From: JALYGK01 sp036259835
GTDB taxonomy: Bacteria > Actinomycetota > UBA4738
Reading direction: 5' to 3'
Assembly (NCBI GenBank): GCA_036259835.1
Contig: DATABA010000025.1
Coordinates: forward strand, 10,737-74,736
DNA: 64,000 nt
Shown: positions 1 through 8,318 of the stretch, in pieces
Position numbering within the stretch: position 1 is the first letter of the stretch
Layout of the letters: every line of letters starts with the position of its first letter
Position numbers and translations under genes: made by a program
The notes under the pieces: model-generated
Database searches by the model: none
The model's input: the letters and a program-made list of their open reading frames with translations, nothing else
What the model was told of the DNA's origin: nothing

Positions 1-560
1 ACCGTCGCCCTGCGCATCCGCTCCGCCGACATCTGACGGGTCATCGACTCCTGCACGCTCGGCGGCGGGATGATCTCCCGGATCTCGACGTTCGTGACCT
101 TCACGCCCCATCGGCCGGTGATTTCGTCGAGCTTCGCCCTGAGGATCTGGTTGATCTCGTCGCGCTTCGCCAAGACGTCGTCGAGGAGGATGTCGCCCAC
201 CACGGCGCGCAGGGTCGTCGACGCGATGTTCTGCGCGGCGCCCGCGAAGTTGCCTACCTGCACCACGGTCATCGTGGCGTCCACGACCTTGTAGAAGACG
301 ATGAAGTCGATGGCGATCGGGGCGTTGTCCTGGGTGATGCAATCCTGTCGGGGCACCTCCAGGAAGAACTCCCGCAAGTCGACGGACACCGCTCGGTCGA
401 CGAGCGGAATGAGGATCACCAGGCCGGGACCTTTCACACCCAGCAGGCGACCGAGCCGGAACACCACCAGGCGGTTGTATTCCCGAACGATCTTTATCGA
501 GGCCGGGATCAGAACGAGAACGAAAAACGCGACGAAACCCAGCAACACGTACCCAAGCAT
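1..560 (-). CDS. Slipin (stomatin/SPFH family), C-terminus cut by window edge
   Basis: The frame runs from an ATG at 560 to the left edge, so about 187 residues are visible and the C-terminus is missing. One N-terminal hydrophobic segment (residues 2-18) is followed by an SPFH/band-7 domain with REYNRLVVFRLGR and KGPGLVILIPLVDR. Slipins are membrane-anchored scaffolds that oligomerise at the inner face of the membrane. The ATG overlaps the stop of the upstream nfeD gene by one base (TGATG), so the two are translationally coupled. This is the conserved NfeD-slipin pair; in the archaeal system the NfeD protease cleaves the slipin C-terminus. Family assignment is firm; the cellular role here is inferred. 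Confidence 0.9.
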   Translation of the reverse strand, partial: MLGYVLLGFVAFFVLVLIPASIKIVREYNRLVVFRLGRLLGVKGPGLVILIPLVDRAVSVDLREFFLEVPRQDCITQDNAPIAIDFIVFYKVVDATMTVVQVGNFAGAAQNIASTTLRAVVGDILLDDVLAKRDEINQILRAKLDEITGRWGVKVTNVEIREIIPPPSVQESMTRQMSAERMRRAT

Positions 561-1918
561 CAAGCTCCTCCTTCGGTTTGCGATGAGGCGCTCTCGGTGA
601 GCTCCTCCCGGGCACGCAGCGGCCTGGCCGGCGCCACGGTCAACGTCAACCCGGATACATCGATGATTCGAACAGCGGTGCCCGCCGGGATCGGCGGTCC
701 CATGGTTTCCGCGCTCCACGTCTCGTGGCGCGCCAGAACTTCCCCCCGGGGATTCAGCTCGCTGAGCGCCACCGCGCGTTCGCCGATCATCTGCTCCAGG
801 CCGGCCGGCTTCGGCAGTCGTCTCATTCGAAGCGCCGCCTGCACGACGAAGCCAAAGAACCCGACCAGCAATCCAGCCACGGCGACGAGCAGCCAGGGCG
901 ACACGGCGGCGTTCGGGACCGACGGATCGAAGAGAACCAGCCCGCCGAGGATCAGCGAGATGGCGCCGCCGACGGTGGGAAGACCGACGCCGGGGTGCTT
1001 CAGCTCGAGCAGGAAGAACCCCGCCGACGCAAGCAACAGGACGATGCCGGCGAGTTGAACCGGAAGCAGTCCGAACGACAGGAACGCTCCAACCAGCATC
1101 AGCACACCGAGGACCCCGGGGACCGAAAGCCCGGGATGAAGGAGTTCCACGATGATCAGAACCAGGCCGACCCAGAAGAACAGGAACGCGAGATCGGGAG
1201 TGATGAGGCCGTGGAGAAGTGCCGCTCCAGCGCCAAGGTCGCGAGGCTCCAGCGATGCGTTAGCCGTCCGGAGGACGACGTTTCGGCCGTCGCTCAGCCT
1301 TATGAACCGCTCGTTCACCTCAGTTAGGAGTGCAGGAACAGACGGTGCGATTACGTCGACGACGTTCAGTCGCACCGCTTCCTCAGCGGAGACGCTGATC
1401 GACCTCCGGACCGCCTGTTCCGCCCAGTTGGCATTTCGTCCCCACTGCTGTGCCAGCGACCGGATGAACGCAGCAGCGTCATTGGTGGCCTTCTGCTGCT
1501 CGATCGCTCCGGGCACTCCGACCGGATGGGCTGCGCCGATATTCGTTCCGGGCGCCATCGCGTTCACCGGGCAGGCCAGCATGATGAACGTCCCGGCGGA
1601 AGCGGCTCGCGCGCCGGCCGGTGATGTGTAGCAGATCACGGGCGTCCTGGAGTTGAGGATCGATTCGGTGATTCGTCGCATCGACGAGCTCAGGCCGCCA
1701 GGCGTGTCGATCGTCAGCAGAACCGCCGCTACGCCGTCGCGTTCGGCCCGTTCGATCTCACGCTCGACGTAGGAAGCCACGAACGGATCGACCACACCGG
1801 TCAATGACAGGACGACCACAGTGGACCGCCCTTCCGTTTGCGCGCCGGCCGGCTCCCCGGCCGCGGTGAGCACCAGACCAGCGGCGATCATCACCATCGC
1901 TGCATGCTTGGCGCTCAT
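560..1918 (-). CDS. NfeD-like membrane serine protease (long form)
   Basis: 452 residues. A signal peptide or first TM (residues 5-26) leads into a ClpP-fold protease domain with LTIDTPGG and AASAGTF, giving Ser107 as nucleophile; Lys143 is the likely general base. Four or more TM segments follow (about residues 240-365), then a C-terminal OB-fold NfeD domain from about 375. This is the full-length architecture that partners with slipin, encoded immediately downstream with a one-base overlap. Expected site: cytoplasmic membrane, catalytic domain outside. The start at 1918 is chosen because it begins right at the signal sequence; an alternative ATG lies ten codons upstream at 1948. The frame stays open far upstream, but that part is a shadow of the divergent sigma-factor operon. 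Confidence 0.9.
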   Translation of the reverse strand: MSAKHAAMVMIAAGLVLTAAGEPAGAQTEGRSTVVVLSLTGVVDPFVASYVEREIERAERDGVAAVLLTIDTPGGLSSSMRRITESILNSRTPVICYTSPAGARAASAGTFIMLACPVNAMAPGTNIGAAHPVGVPGAIEQQKATNDAAAFIRSLAQQWGRNANWAEQAVRRSISVSAEEAVRLNVVDVIAPSVPALLTEVNERFIRLSDGRNVVLRTANASLEPRDLGAGAALLHGLITPDLAFLFFWVGLVLIIVELLHPGLSVPGVLGVLMLVGAFLSFGLLPVQLAGIVLLLASAGFFLLELKHPGVGLPTVGGAISLILGGLVLFDPSVPNAAVSPWLLVAVAGLLVGFFGFVVQAALRMRRLPKPAGLEQMIGERAVALSELNPRGEVLARHETWSAETMGPPIPAGTAVRIIDVSGLTLTVAPARPLRAREELTESASSQTEGGA

Positions 1919-2035
1919 ACAGCAATGATCCCACCTGCGGGACTCCATGAAAGAGACACGCTTCGCGCGGCGTCCTTGCCCCTCAGACGCCGCACCGCGG
2001 GCGGATAATGGATGAGGCGATGAAAACCTCCGGCA

Positions 2036-2662
2036 GTGCGCTCCCGTATACCCACGGTGGAGGTCCTCGTGACCTTCCCTGAAGGCCCGCTCTCCAACGA
2101 TTCCGAACGGGAGTTGATGAGGCAGCTTGTCGCCGGTGACGAGGGAGCGATCCGCACGCTGTACGCACGGTTCGGTCGTTCCGTCTACACGCTCGGATTC
2201 CGGATGCTGGGGACGGCGGAGGCGGCGGAAGAGCTGACCCAGGACGTTTTCCTCTCGGCCTGGCGAAAGGGCATCCATTTCGACGCCGCGCGAGGGCGGC
2301 TTTCGACCTGGCTCATGACCATCGCGCACAACCTGGCCGTGGACCGGCTCCGACACGAGCGCGGAGGTGGAAGGCCCATATTGATCCTGGTCGATCAGCT
2401 CCCCGAGCCGCCCCCGGTCGATGACGACGACATGGTGGTGGAACGAGATCGAGCACGACGGGCGCTCGCGGAGTTGTCGCCCGCCGAGCGGCACCTCCTC
2501 TCCCAGGCGTACTTCTACGGGTGGACGGCGCGAGAGATCGCCGAAACAGACGGGATTCCTCTTGGGACCGTGAAGACACGGCTGCGAACCGCACTGCTGA
2601 AGCTGAGAAACCCGCGATCCGCGGGAGGGCGTGCGCAGACTCCGGGTGGCGGTGCGGAATGA
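2036..2662 (+). CDS. ECF-type RNA polymerase sigma factor
   Basis: About 208 residues. Sigma region 2 is clear (RTLYARFGRSVYTLGFRML, then EELTQDVFLSAWR) and region 4 is clear (ERHLLSQAYFYGWTAREIAE, then GTVKTRLRTALLKLR). The linker and C-terminus are short, so this is a plain ECF factor without extra domains. Its stop overlaps the start of the next gene, which encodes a zinc-finger transmembrane anti-sigma factor, and an HtrA-like protease follows. The set suggests an envelope-stress regulon that is probably autoregulated, though I could not confidently place an ECF promoter upstream. The exact start is uncertain; GTG codons inside the first 15 residues are alternatives. Confidence 0.92.
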   Translation: MRSRIPTVEVLVTFPEGPLSNDSERELMRQLVAGDEGAIRTLYARFGRSVYTLGFRMLGTAEAAEELTQDVFLSAWRKGIHFDAARGRLSTWLMTIAHNLAVDRLRHERGGGRPILILVDQLPEPPPVDDDDMVVERDRARRALAELSPAERHLLSQAYFYGWTAREIAETDGIPLGTVKTRLRTALLKLRNPRSAGGRAQTPGGGAE

Positions 2663-3393
2663 ACTGCGCTGAGGCGAGAGATCTGTTGCCCGATCGCGTC
2701 GTTGGTGCGCTTTCGCTGATGGACGAGCGGCGCGTCGACCGGCATCTTGCCCGGTGCACAAAGTGCCGAGGAGAGCAAGCCGCCCTCGAAGAGGCCATAG
2801 CGGCCATCGGGCTCGCCCTGCCTCCCGTCGATCCTCCACCGAACCTCGGCCCACGGATCGCTGCCCGCGTGGCGGCGGCGAGTGCCGGTAAGCCAGCGTC
2901 TTCCGTGCGCGTGCGGACGCTCGCCGCGGCGACCATGGCAGCCGTTCTGGTTGCGGTCGGAGCGCTCGGCTGGGCGGTAGCCGAGCGAGGTCAGGTCGAT
3001 CTGGTGAGGCGGGAGCAGGTTCAAAACGTGAGGCAGCTCACGCGGGCACTGGAAGCCGTGGGCGCTCGCCCGTATCGCGCCGATCTGCTGCCGGCGCGTC
3101 AGGAAAAGAAGGGCTTCGGGTCCGTCGCGATCTACAGCGCCACGCGGGTGAACGACTTCATCCTGGTCGGGGTGGTGCTTCCGGACGACAACGCCCCTCC
3201 GTACACGGTCAAGGCGATGGACCCGAAGGGCCGGGTCCTGTCTCGAGGGACGCTCTCGAAGACCAACAACGGCGACTGGGTCTTCTACGAGTCCACTCAG
3301 GTGAATCTCTCGCGAGCAATCTCGGTCTCCGTCATGGACCGGTCGGGAAGAGCGGTCATGGTGGGCTCGATTCGTCCGGCCATGGGGGAATAA
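2659..3393 (+). CDS. Transmembrane zinc-finger anti-sigma factor
   Basis: 244 residues. The N-terminus carries the zinc-binding anti-sigma motif His29-x3-Cys33-x2-Cys36 (HLARCTKC). One TM helix follows at about residues 87-108, and the rest (110-244) is an extracytoplasmic RskA/anti-sigma-K-like domain. It should hold the sigma factor encoded just upstream at the membrane until an envelope signal releases it. The ATG overlaps the sigma stop codon (ATGA), which fixes both the start and the pairing. The five-base gap to the downstream protease gene suggests one operon. Confidence 0.9.
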   Translation: MNCAEARDLLPDRVVGALSLMDERRVDRHLARCTKCRGEQAALEEAIAAIGLALPPVDPPPNLGPRIAARVAAASAGKPASSVRVRTLAAATMAAVLVAVGALGWAVAERGQVDLVRREQVQNVRQLTRALEAVGARPYRADLLPARQEKKGFGSVAIYSATRVNDFILVGVVLPDDNAPPYTVKAMDPKGRVLSRGTLSKTNNGDWVFYESTQVNLSRAISVSVMDRSGRAVMVGSIRPAMGE

Positions 3394-3397
3394 CGCC

Positions 3398-4420
3398 GTG
3401 ACGAATCTGCGCTTCCTCGACGCCCTTCTCGGCGACGGCCAGGAGGCGGGTCCGGTAGGCGAGCCGGATGACGCTGATGCGCTGGACGCGTACTCGACGG
3501 TCATCACCCGCGTCGCGGAGCTATTGACGAAGTCCGTGGCGAGTGTCCGGGTGGCGAGGCGCCAATGGCGTGGTCCGCAGGGTGATGGAGGCGGCAGCGC
3601 GGTGGTCATCACGCCGGATGGCTTCATGCTCACTTCGGCGCACGTCGTGGTCGGATCCGACCGGGGGAGCGTGACGTTCGCCGACGGACGCGAATTCAGC
3701 CTGGAGGTCATCGGGACAGATCCGCTTTCGGACCTCGCCGTCCTCCGATCTTCTGCGTCGGGGCTCACGCCCGCATTCCTGGGCGATGCTTCTCGTCTGA
3801 AGGTCGGACAGCTGGTGGTCGCCATCGGCAACCCGCTCGGGTTCGAAGGGTCAGTCACGGCGGGAGTGGTGAGCGCGCTCGGTCGTTCACTGCCGACGCG
3901 CGCCGGCTCGGTGACGCGAGTGGTGGAGAACGTGATTCAGACCGACGCCGCGCTACACCCCGGAAACTCGGGAGGAGCTCTCGCCGACAGTCAGGGACGC
4001 GTCGTTGGGATCAACACCGCGGTGGTCGGTCCGGGGATCGGCCAGGGACTCGGTCTGGCCGTCCCGATCAACGCCACGACGCGGAGGATCATCGCCGCTC
4101 TCATGACTGAGGGGCGGTTCAGGCGGGCCTACCTCGGAATCGCCGGCGGCCCCCGGCCGCTTCCTCCGCGGGTCGCGCGGGAGGTCGGACGCGACGTTGG
4201 GTACGAGGTGGTCCAGGTGGTCGAAGGAAGCCCGGCCGCAAGGGCAGGCCTTCGACCCGAAGACCTGATCCTCGACGTGGACGACCGGCCGATCCTTCGA
4301 CCGGATGATCTTCAGTCGCTCATGGTCGGCGATGCCATCGGCAAACGAGTCGCCATTCGCCTGTACCGACAGGGCCGCTTGCTCACGATCGACGCCACCC
4401 CCATTGAGCTCGGCGCCTAA
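3398..4420 (+). CDS. HtrA/DegP-like trypsin-family serine protease with PDZ domain
   Basis: 340 residues. The chymotrypsin-fold triad is visible as His82 (TSAHVVV), Asp112 (DPLSDLAVL) and Ser191 (HPGNSGGAL), followed by one PDZ domain (about residues 245-335). The start is GTG, five bases after the anti-sigma gene, so it belongs to the sigma operon. Unusually I see neither a signal peptide nor an N-terminal TM helix: the first 60 residues are polar and acidic. The protein may therefore be cytoplasmic or exported by another route. HtrA proteases normally degrade damaged or signalling proteins in the envelope, which fits the operon but not the apparent location. Confidence 0.88.
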   Translation: MTNLRFLDALLGDGQEAGPVGEPDDADALDAYSTVITRVAELLTKSVASVRVARRQWRGPQGDGGGSAVVITPDGFMLTSAHVVVGSDRGSVTFADGREFSLEVIGTDPLSDLAVLRSSASGLTPAFLGDASRLKVGQLVVAIGNPLGFEGSVTAGVVSALGRSLPTRAGSVTRVVENVIQTDAALHPGNSGGALADSQGRVVGINTAVVGPGIGQGLGLAVPINATTRRIIAALMTEGRFRRAYLGIAGGPRPLPPRVAREVGRDVGYEVVQVVEGSPAARAGLRPEDLILDVDDRPILRPDDLQSLMVGDAIGKRVAIRLYRQGRLLTIDATPIELGA

Positions 4421-4436
4421 GCGGCGTTCCACCATC

Positions 4437-5462
4437 TCAGGGGCTGAGCCGTTCGGCCAGGTACTTCAGGCCGATCGGATAGCGATACTCGATCCCGCCG
4501 TGCTTTCCGTCGAACAGCTCGAAGAACACGTCGGTGACGCCGATGTTCCCAAGGGCTCTGCGAAACGCTTCGGCACCGAGGTCCAAGAAGTACTCGTCCT
4601 TTCGTCCGGCATCGACGTAGATCGCCTTCATGGAGCGAAGCGCGTCCGCGTGCCGATCGACCATCCGAACCGGGTCCCAGGCGAGCCACCGTTCCCACAC
4701 TTCGGGAATGAGCTGTCCCGTCGCCGTATCGAACGGCAACCGGACGGTGCCGTCGTCGTCGGTTGAGTAGCAAGCCGCCATGCACCACTGGTTGAGGAGG
4801 TACGGGTCGCTGTCCTTCGAAAAGGGTGGGCGGCTTCGAAACGACGTCCAGAACTTCTCGTAGGAGCCGCCGTATTCGTCGCGGAGGGCTCGCGCACACT
4901 TCGCGAACTCGTAGAGGTAACAGGCCTCGAAGAGCGCGTCGCCGGCATGCGTGGCCATCCCTCCCCACAGGTCGGGCCGGAGCATCGGCGTCACCATCGC
5001 GCCGTATCCGCCACTGGACTTTCCGGCGATGCCTCGATTCGCCGGATCGGCCAGCGTCCGATAGCGGTCGTCGATCCATGGGACGACTTCGTCGCAGAGA
5101 TACGTGTGGTACTGGCCGGTCCCTGGCGAGTCGAGGAACTGGCTTCCTCCGAGAGAGGTCCAGCAGTCCACCCAGACGACGATGCATGGTGGTGCGCCGC
5201 CGCTCGCGAACAGCTCGTCCGCAAGCTCTGGGAAGTTCTTTCGAAATGCGGATCGGTTCCGCCACATGTCGAGCTGCCCGGTCAGTCCCTGGATCTGATA
5301 GACGCTCGGAAAGCGACGGTCGGAGTCATCGTCGTAGCCGGGCGGTAGGTACACCCACAACGGACGCACGTGAGGGTCACCGAGCGGATTGTCTTTGAGA
5401 GCCGTGCTCTCGAAGCTCACTTCTTCGAACCTTCCGCTCAGCTCGAAAGACCATGGTTCCAC
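4437..5462 (-). CDS. Alpha/beta-hydrolase esterase (esterase D/enterochelin-esterase type)
   Basis: 341 residues. The nucleophile elbow is GKSSGG with Ser149; an Asp is expected in the KAIYVDAGRKDEY region, and the catalytic His is probably in FDGKHGG near the C-terminus. The N-terminus has the YLPPGYDDDSDRRFPSVYQI pattern typical of esterase D-like proteins (PF00756). I chose the GTG start at 5462 because GAGGAGG lies eight bases upstream; the frame stays open further upstream without family similarity. No signal peptide is evident. The substrate cannot be deduced. The gene is convergent with the HtrA-like gene and transcribed alone. Confidence 0.82.
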   Translation of the reverse strand: MEPWSFELSGRFEEVSFESTALKDNPLGDPHVRPLWVYLPPGYDDDSDRRFPSVYQIQGLTGQLDMWRNRSAFRKNFPELADELFASGGAPPCIVVWVDCWTSLGGSQFLDSPGTGQYHTYLCDEVVPWIDDRYRTLADPANRGIAGKSSGGYGAMVTPMLRPDLWGGMATHAGDALFEACYLYEFAKCARALRDEYGGSYEKFWTSFRSRPPFSKDSDPYLLNQWCMAACYSTDDDGTVRLPFDTATGQLIPEVWERWLAWDPVRMVDRHADALRSMKAIYVDAGRKDEYFLDLGAEAFRRALGNIGVTDVFFELFDGKHGGIEYRYPIGLKYLAERLSP

Positions 5463-5779
5463 TGGGTCGCCCTCCTCGGTGTCTCGATTCGGCCATGTCG
5501 ACCACGAAAGTAAGTTGTCTGTCGTGCGCGCTGACGTCCGCGTCTCCTGGCTCGCCGTGGGATCATCAGACTTCGAACGTGTAATCCCGTCCACCCGCCG
5601 GCACGTTCGTCTTGACCCCAATCCTCTATCACGCCCGGACCGATTGCTCGCAAGCGTGGCGATTGCGCCGCCCAGCGTGAGGTCGGCACATCGAGGGCTC
5701 GCGGTCCGCTGAATGACTAGAGCATTTTGACTAGCCGATTCGATATGATGTGCGCCGATTCGTCGTGGGAGGGGAGGCT
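5463..5779. other. Intergenic region between divergent genes
   Basis: This 317-base stretch separates the esterase start from a rightward secreted fragment. I see no convincing gene. It contains a direct TGACTAG repeat (around 5714 and 5728, 14 bases apart) inside an AT-richer patch just before the rightward gene, and a very strong Shine-Dalgarno GGAGGGGAGG at its right end. A rightward promoter is plausible in the AT-rich patch, but the -35/-10 spacing I can read is not canonical. Confidence 0.4.
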
Positions 5780-6037
5780 ATGTTTGAGGTCCGACGTAAG
5801 CCCGAAGCTTCACGACGTTCCAGTGACGTTCGCCGACTCGGCCTTGTATTGGCGTCTTTCATGCTTCTCTTCGCCGTTGTGCCGGGCGCGGGGACGGCCG
5901 CAGTAGACCCGAATCGACTCTCCTTCGCCCCGCCGGTCTACCTCTCGACGGATCCCGCGTTTCAGGCTGCGGAGCCTTCGATTCGGGAGTGGATCACGTT
6001 CGTTCAGCAGAAGGGCGGGAAGGGGCTGTTCGACTAG
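5780..6037 (+). CDS. Short secreted protein, probable 5' remnant of a sialidase/BNR-like protein
   Basis: 85 residues. The start is fixed by GGAGGGGAGG ending three bases before the ATG. A basic N-terminus and hydrophobic stretch (about residues 21-41, ending AGTAA) make a signal peptide. The short mature part has SFAPPVYLSTDP and AEPSI, which resembles the opening of exo-sialidase/BNR-repeat proteins, but the frame ends after another 18 residues with no repeats. It looks like a gene that lost its body. The alternative is a genuine small secreted protein. The next gene starts five bases after the stop. Confidence 0.5.
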   Translation: MFEVRRKPEASRRSSDVRRLGLVLASFMLLFAVVPGAGTAAVDPNRLSFAPPVYLSTDPAFQAAEPSIREWITFVQQKGGKGLFD

Positions 6038-6042
6038 GCCGC

Positions 6043-7047
6043 ATGCGTGTCGGCCTGGCGCTGCCCCATTACGATTTCTCGTTCCCCGACGGCCGCCCTC
6101 TGACCTGGCCGCGGCTCCTTGAGGCCGCCCGACGAGCCGAATCTCTCGGGTTCGACTCGCTCTGGATCTCGGACCACTTCTTCCTGGACCTCGGTCGGTA
6201 CGGCGGGTCATCCGAGCCGGTCGGCACGGTCGAGCCGTTCACCGCCCTGGCCGGCCTTGCCGCGTCGACCGAACGAGCGCGGCTGGGCGTGCTGGTGGCG
6301 TCGGCCCCGTTCCGGCATCCGGCCCACGTCACCAAGATGGCGACCACGATCGACCTGTTGAGCGGTGGCCGGTTCGACCTTGGGGTCGGCGCCGGGTGGT
6401 ACGAGCGAGAGTTCGCGGCCTTCGGCTATCCGTTTCCCTCGACGGGGGACCGATTCAGGATGCTCGAGGAAACGGTCGCCCTGATCGCGGCGTTGTTCGG
6501 CGACGGCCCGGTGGACTTCCAAGGCCCGAACTTCACGCTGTCGGGCGCCTATAACCACCCGAAGCCCACCCAGCCGAGCGGCCCCCCTGTCTGGATCGGC
6601 GGAAAGGGAGGAGATCGATTGCTGCGATTGGTCGCTCGGCACGGCAGCGGGTGGAACCTTGTCTGGCGCGCGACCCCCGAGGCACATCGAGAGCGCGTTC
6701 AGGTCTTGCGGCGCCTCGCCGAACGCGGTGGCCGCGATCCCGACACGGTTGGGTTGTCGGTTGGGTTGTACACGTTGGTGGGTGAGGACGAGAGCGACGT
6801 CCGGGAGCGCTTCAAGGCGCTCCAACGATGGACGGGCGGCGCGCTCGACGGACAGCGGTTGGAGGACTACGCCAAGGACTCGCTCACGGGAACGCCCGAA
6901 CAATGCTTGGAACGGCTCCGTCGCTTCGCCGAGAACGGCGTGGAAGAGGTCATCGTGGCCGCGGCTTCGCGCCCCTTCGCCGTGTACGACTGGTCGATGG
7001 TCGAGTTGTTTGCCGGTGCCGTGGCTCCGGACGCGCGGCGCCTGTAG
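6043..7047 (+). CDS. LLM-class F420-dependent oxidoreductase
   Basis: 334 residues with the luciferase-like TIM-barrel pattern: RVGLALPHYDFSF at the start, RAESLGFDSLWISDHFF, GGRFDLGVGAGWYEREF, PPVWIGGKGGDRLLRL. Such enzymes in Actinomycetota mostly use coenzyme F420 rather than FMN; the substrate is not predictable. The ATG at 6043 is chosen because the family's conserved first beta strand begins directly after it. The gene ends two bases before the following winged-helix gene, so the two are probably co-transcribed. Confidence 0.88.
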   Translation: MRVGLALPHYDFSFPDGRPLTWPRLLEAARRAESLGFDSLWISDHFFLDLGRYGGSSEPVGTVEPFTALAGLAASTERARLGVLVASAPFRHPAHVTKMATTIDLLSGGRFDLGVGAGWYEREFAAFGYPFPSTGDRFRMLEETVALIAALFGDGPVDFQGPNFTLSGAYNHPKPTQPSGPPVWIGGKGGDRLLRLVARHGSGWNLVWRATPEAHRERVQVLRRLAERGGRDPDTVGLSVGLYTLVGEDESDVRERFKALQRWTGGALDGQRLEDYAKDSLTGTPEQCLERLRRFAENGVEEVIVAAASRPFAVYDWSMVELFAGAVAPDARRL

Positions 7048-7049
7048 CG

Positions 7050-7265
7050 GTGGACTATCTGGAGGCCGCCCTCACGGTCCTCCGTGAAGAGGCGAAGCCG
7101 TTGCACTGGACGGTGATCCAGGACCTCGCCCTCAAGCGCGGATATCTCGATCCCTTCACACAGCGGGACATTCGTAAGCACCTTGTGGCGTCGCTGGCTC
7201 GAGCGGCGAAGAGTGGATTGGTCTTGAAGGAAGGGACGGGCGTCTACAGGTTGCCCGCCGATTGA
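7050..7265 (+). CDS. Mini winged-helix protein, HARE-HTH-like
   Basis: 71 residues from a GTG start two bases after the LLM stop. The whole protein is one domain: YLEAALTVLREEAKPLHW, then IQDLALKRGYLDP, then a helix and TGVYRLPAD. This matches the HARE-HTH pattern (helix, 'LH' turn, helix, basic recognition helix, beta wing) usually found fused to larger nucleic-acid enzymes. Here it stands alone. It may bind nucleic acid or act as a small regulator. It is convergent with gpsA, seven bases away. Confidence 0.65.
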   Translation: MDYLEAALTVLREEAKPLHWTVIQDLALKRGYLDPFTQRDIRKHLVASLARAAKSGLVLKEGTGVYRLPAD

Positions 7266-7272
7266 GCTCCGA

Positions 7273-8304
7273 TCACCGCACGGTGCTGAGGGAATCGAAC
7301 ACGCTCTCGGGCGTGGCGGAAGCGAACAGGATCGCGTGAACCTGGTGGAAGAACGGGAGCTCGACTCCGGCCCGCTCGGCGACGGTCCCGATGTCGCGGG
7401 CGGAGTCCCACCCCTCCACGGTCATTCCGCGGTTGCCCATGTCCTCCAGAGCGGATTTCGGTTCGACCCCTTCCCCGATCATCTCGCCGAACAGCCGGTT
7501 CCTCCCACCGAGGCTCGTGACGAGCGTGTCGCCGATTCCCGCCAGCCCGAGGACGGTTTCTCGCCGTCCGCCCAGTGAGCTCACCAGCTCGGTCATCTCG
7601 TGGAAGGCCTTGGTGAACAGGGCACTCTTCGCATTCTCGTACCCCCGTCCGGAACCCTTCCCCAGTCCGTCCACGATCCCCATTCCGATGGCCGCCACGT
7701 TCTTGGCGACGGTGCAGTACTCGACGCCGACGACGTCATCCACCACCGCCACGTGCAACGTGCGCGAGCGAAACGAAGAGGCGGCCTTTTCGGCAATCGA
7801 CACATCGGCGGAAGCGAACACGGCGGCGGTCGGAAGCCCTTCGGCCACTTCGCCGGCCAGGCACGGTCCGCCGACCGAGATGACCTGGTCGTGTCCGACC
7901 TCCTCCACGAAGACCTCGGACATTCGTTTCCCGGTATCGGGCTCCAGTCCCTTCGCCACCCCGACAACGAGCGGAATGTCGTCACAGCCCTTCTTGACGA
8001 GCTGAGCCAGGTTGCGAGCGCCACCGGAATGCGCCCCCATGACCGCGATCTCCATTCCCTCGCCAGCGCGTTCCAGGTCGTCGGGCCCCAGCACCTCCAG
8101 CGAGTCAGGAAGGTGCTCGGGCAACGCCGGATGGCGGCGCTCATCCAGCAAACGTCCGAGGACTTTGTCGTCGTAGGGACTCGCCCAGAGCCTCGTGTCG
8201 TTGTGCGCTCGGGCGAGATGCATGGCAAACGCGGTTCCCATCGCGCCGGCGCCGAAAACCGTGATGCGGGTCACGCCCGGAGGATAATGGAGCGACGAAA
8301 ACAT
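7273..8304 (-). CDS. gpsA: NAD(P)-dependent glycerol-3-phosphate dehydrogenase
   Basis: 343 residues. Rossmann motif TVFGAGAMGTAFA near the N-terminus, then the GpsA signatures GVAKGLEP, SVGGPCLAGEVAEGLPTA, CTVAKNVAAIGMGIVDGLG and LAGIGDTLVTSLGGRNRLFG. It interconverts dihydroxyacetone phosphate and glycerol-3-phosphate for phospholipid synthesis in the cytoplasm. The family's first strand (RITVFGAG) begins only two residues after a GTG at 8274, so that GTG is an equally good start; neither candidate has a clear Shine-Dalgarno. It is divergent from the response-regulator gene at 8319, 14 bases away. Confidence 0.9.
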   Translation of the reverse strand: MFSSLHYPPGVTRITVFGAGAMGTAFAMHLARAHNDTRLWASPYDDKVLGRLLDERRHPALPEHLPDSLEVLGPDDLERAGEGMEIAVMGAHSGGARNLAQLVKKGCDDIPLVVGVAKGLEPDTGKRMSEVFVEEVGHDQVISVGGPCLAGEVAEGLPTAAVFASADVSIAEKAASSFRSRTLHVAVVDDVVGVEYCTVAKNVAAIGMGIVDGLGKGSGRGYENAKSALFTKAFHEMTELVSSLGGRRETVLGLAGIGDTLVTSLGGRNRLFGEMIGEGVEPKSALEDMGNRGMTVEGWDSARDIGTVAERAGVELPFFHQVHAILFASATPESVFDSLSTVR

Positions 8305-8318
8305 TTGTTGGGGGGTCC

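Noticed and set aside
1949..2854. Long upstream extension of the NfeD frame
   Set aside because: It lies antisense to the sigma and anti-sigma genes and has shadow composition; the signal peptide begins at 1918.
5714..5735. TGACTAG direct repeat as a regulator site, also found near 56854
   Set aside because: Only seven bases, and no consistent spacing to a start codon in the two places; could be chance.
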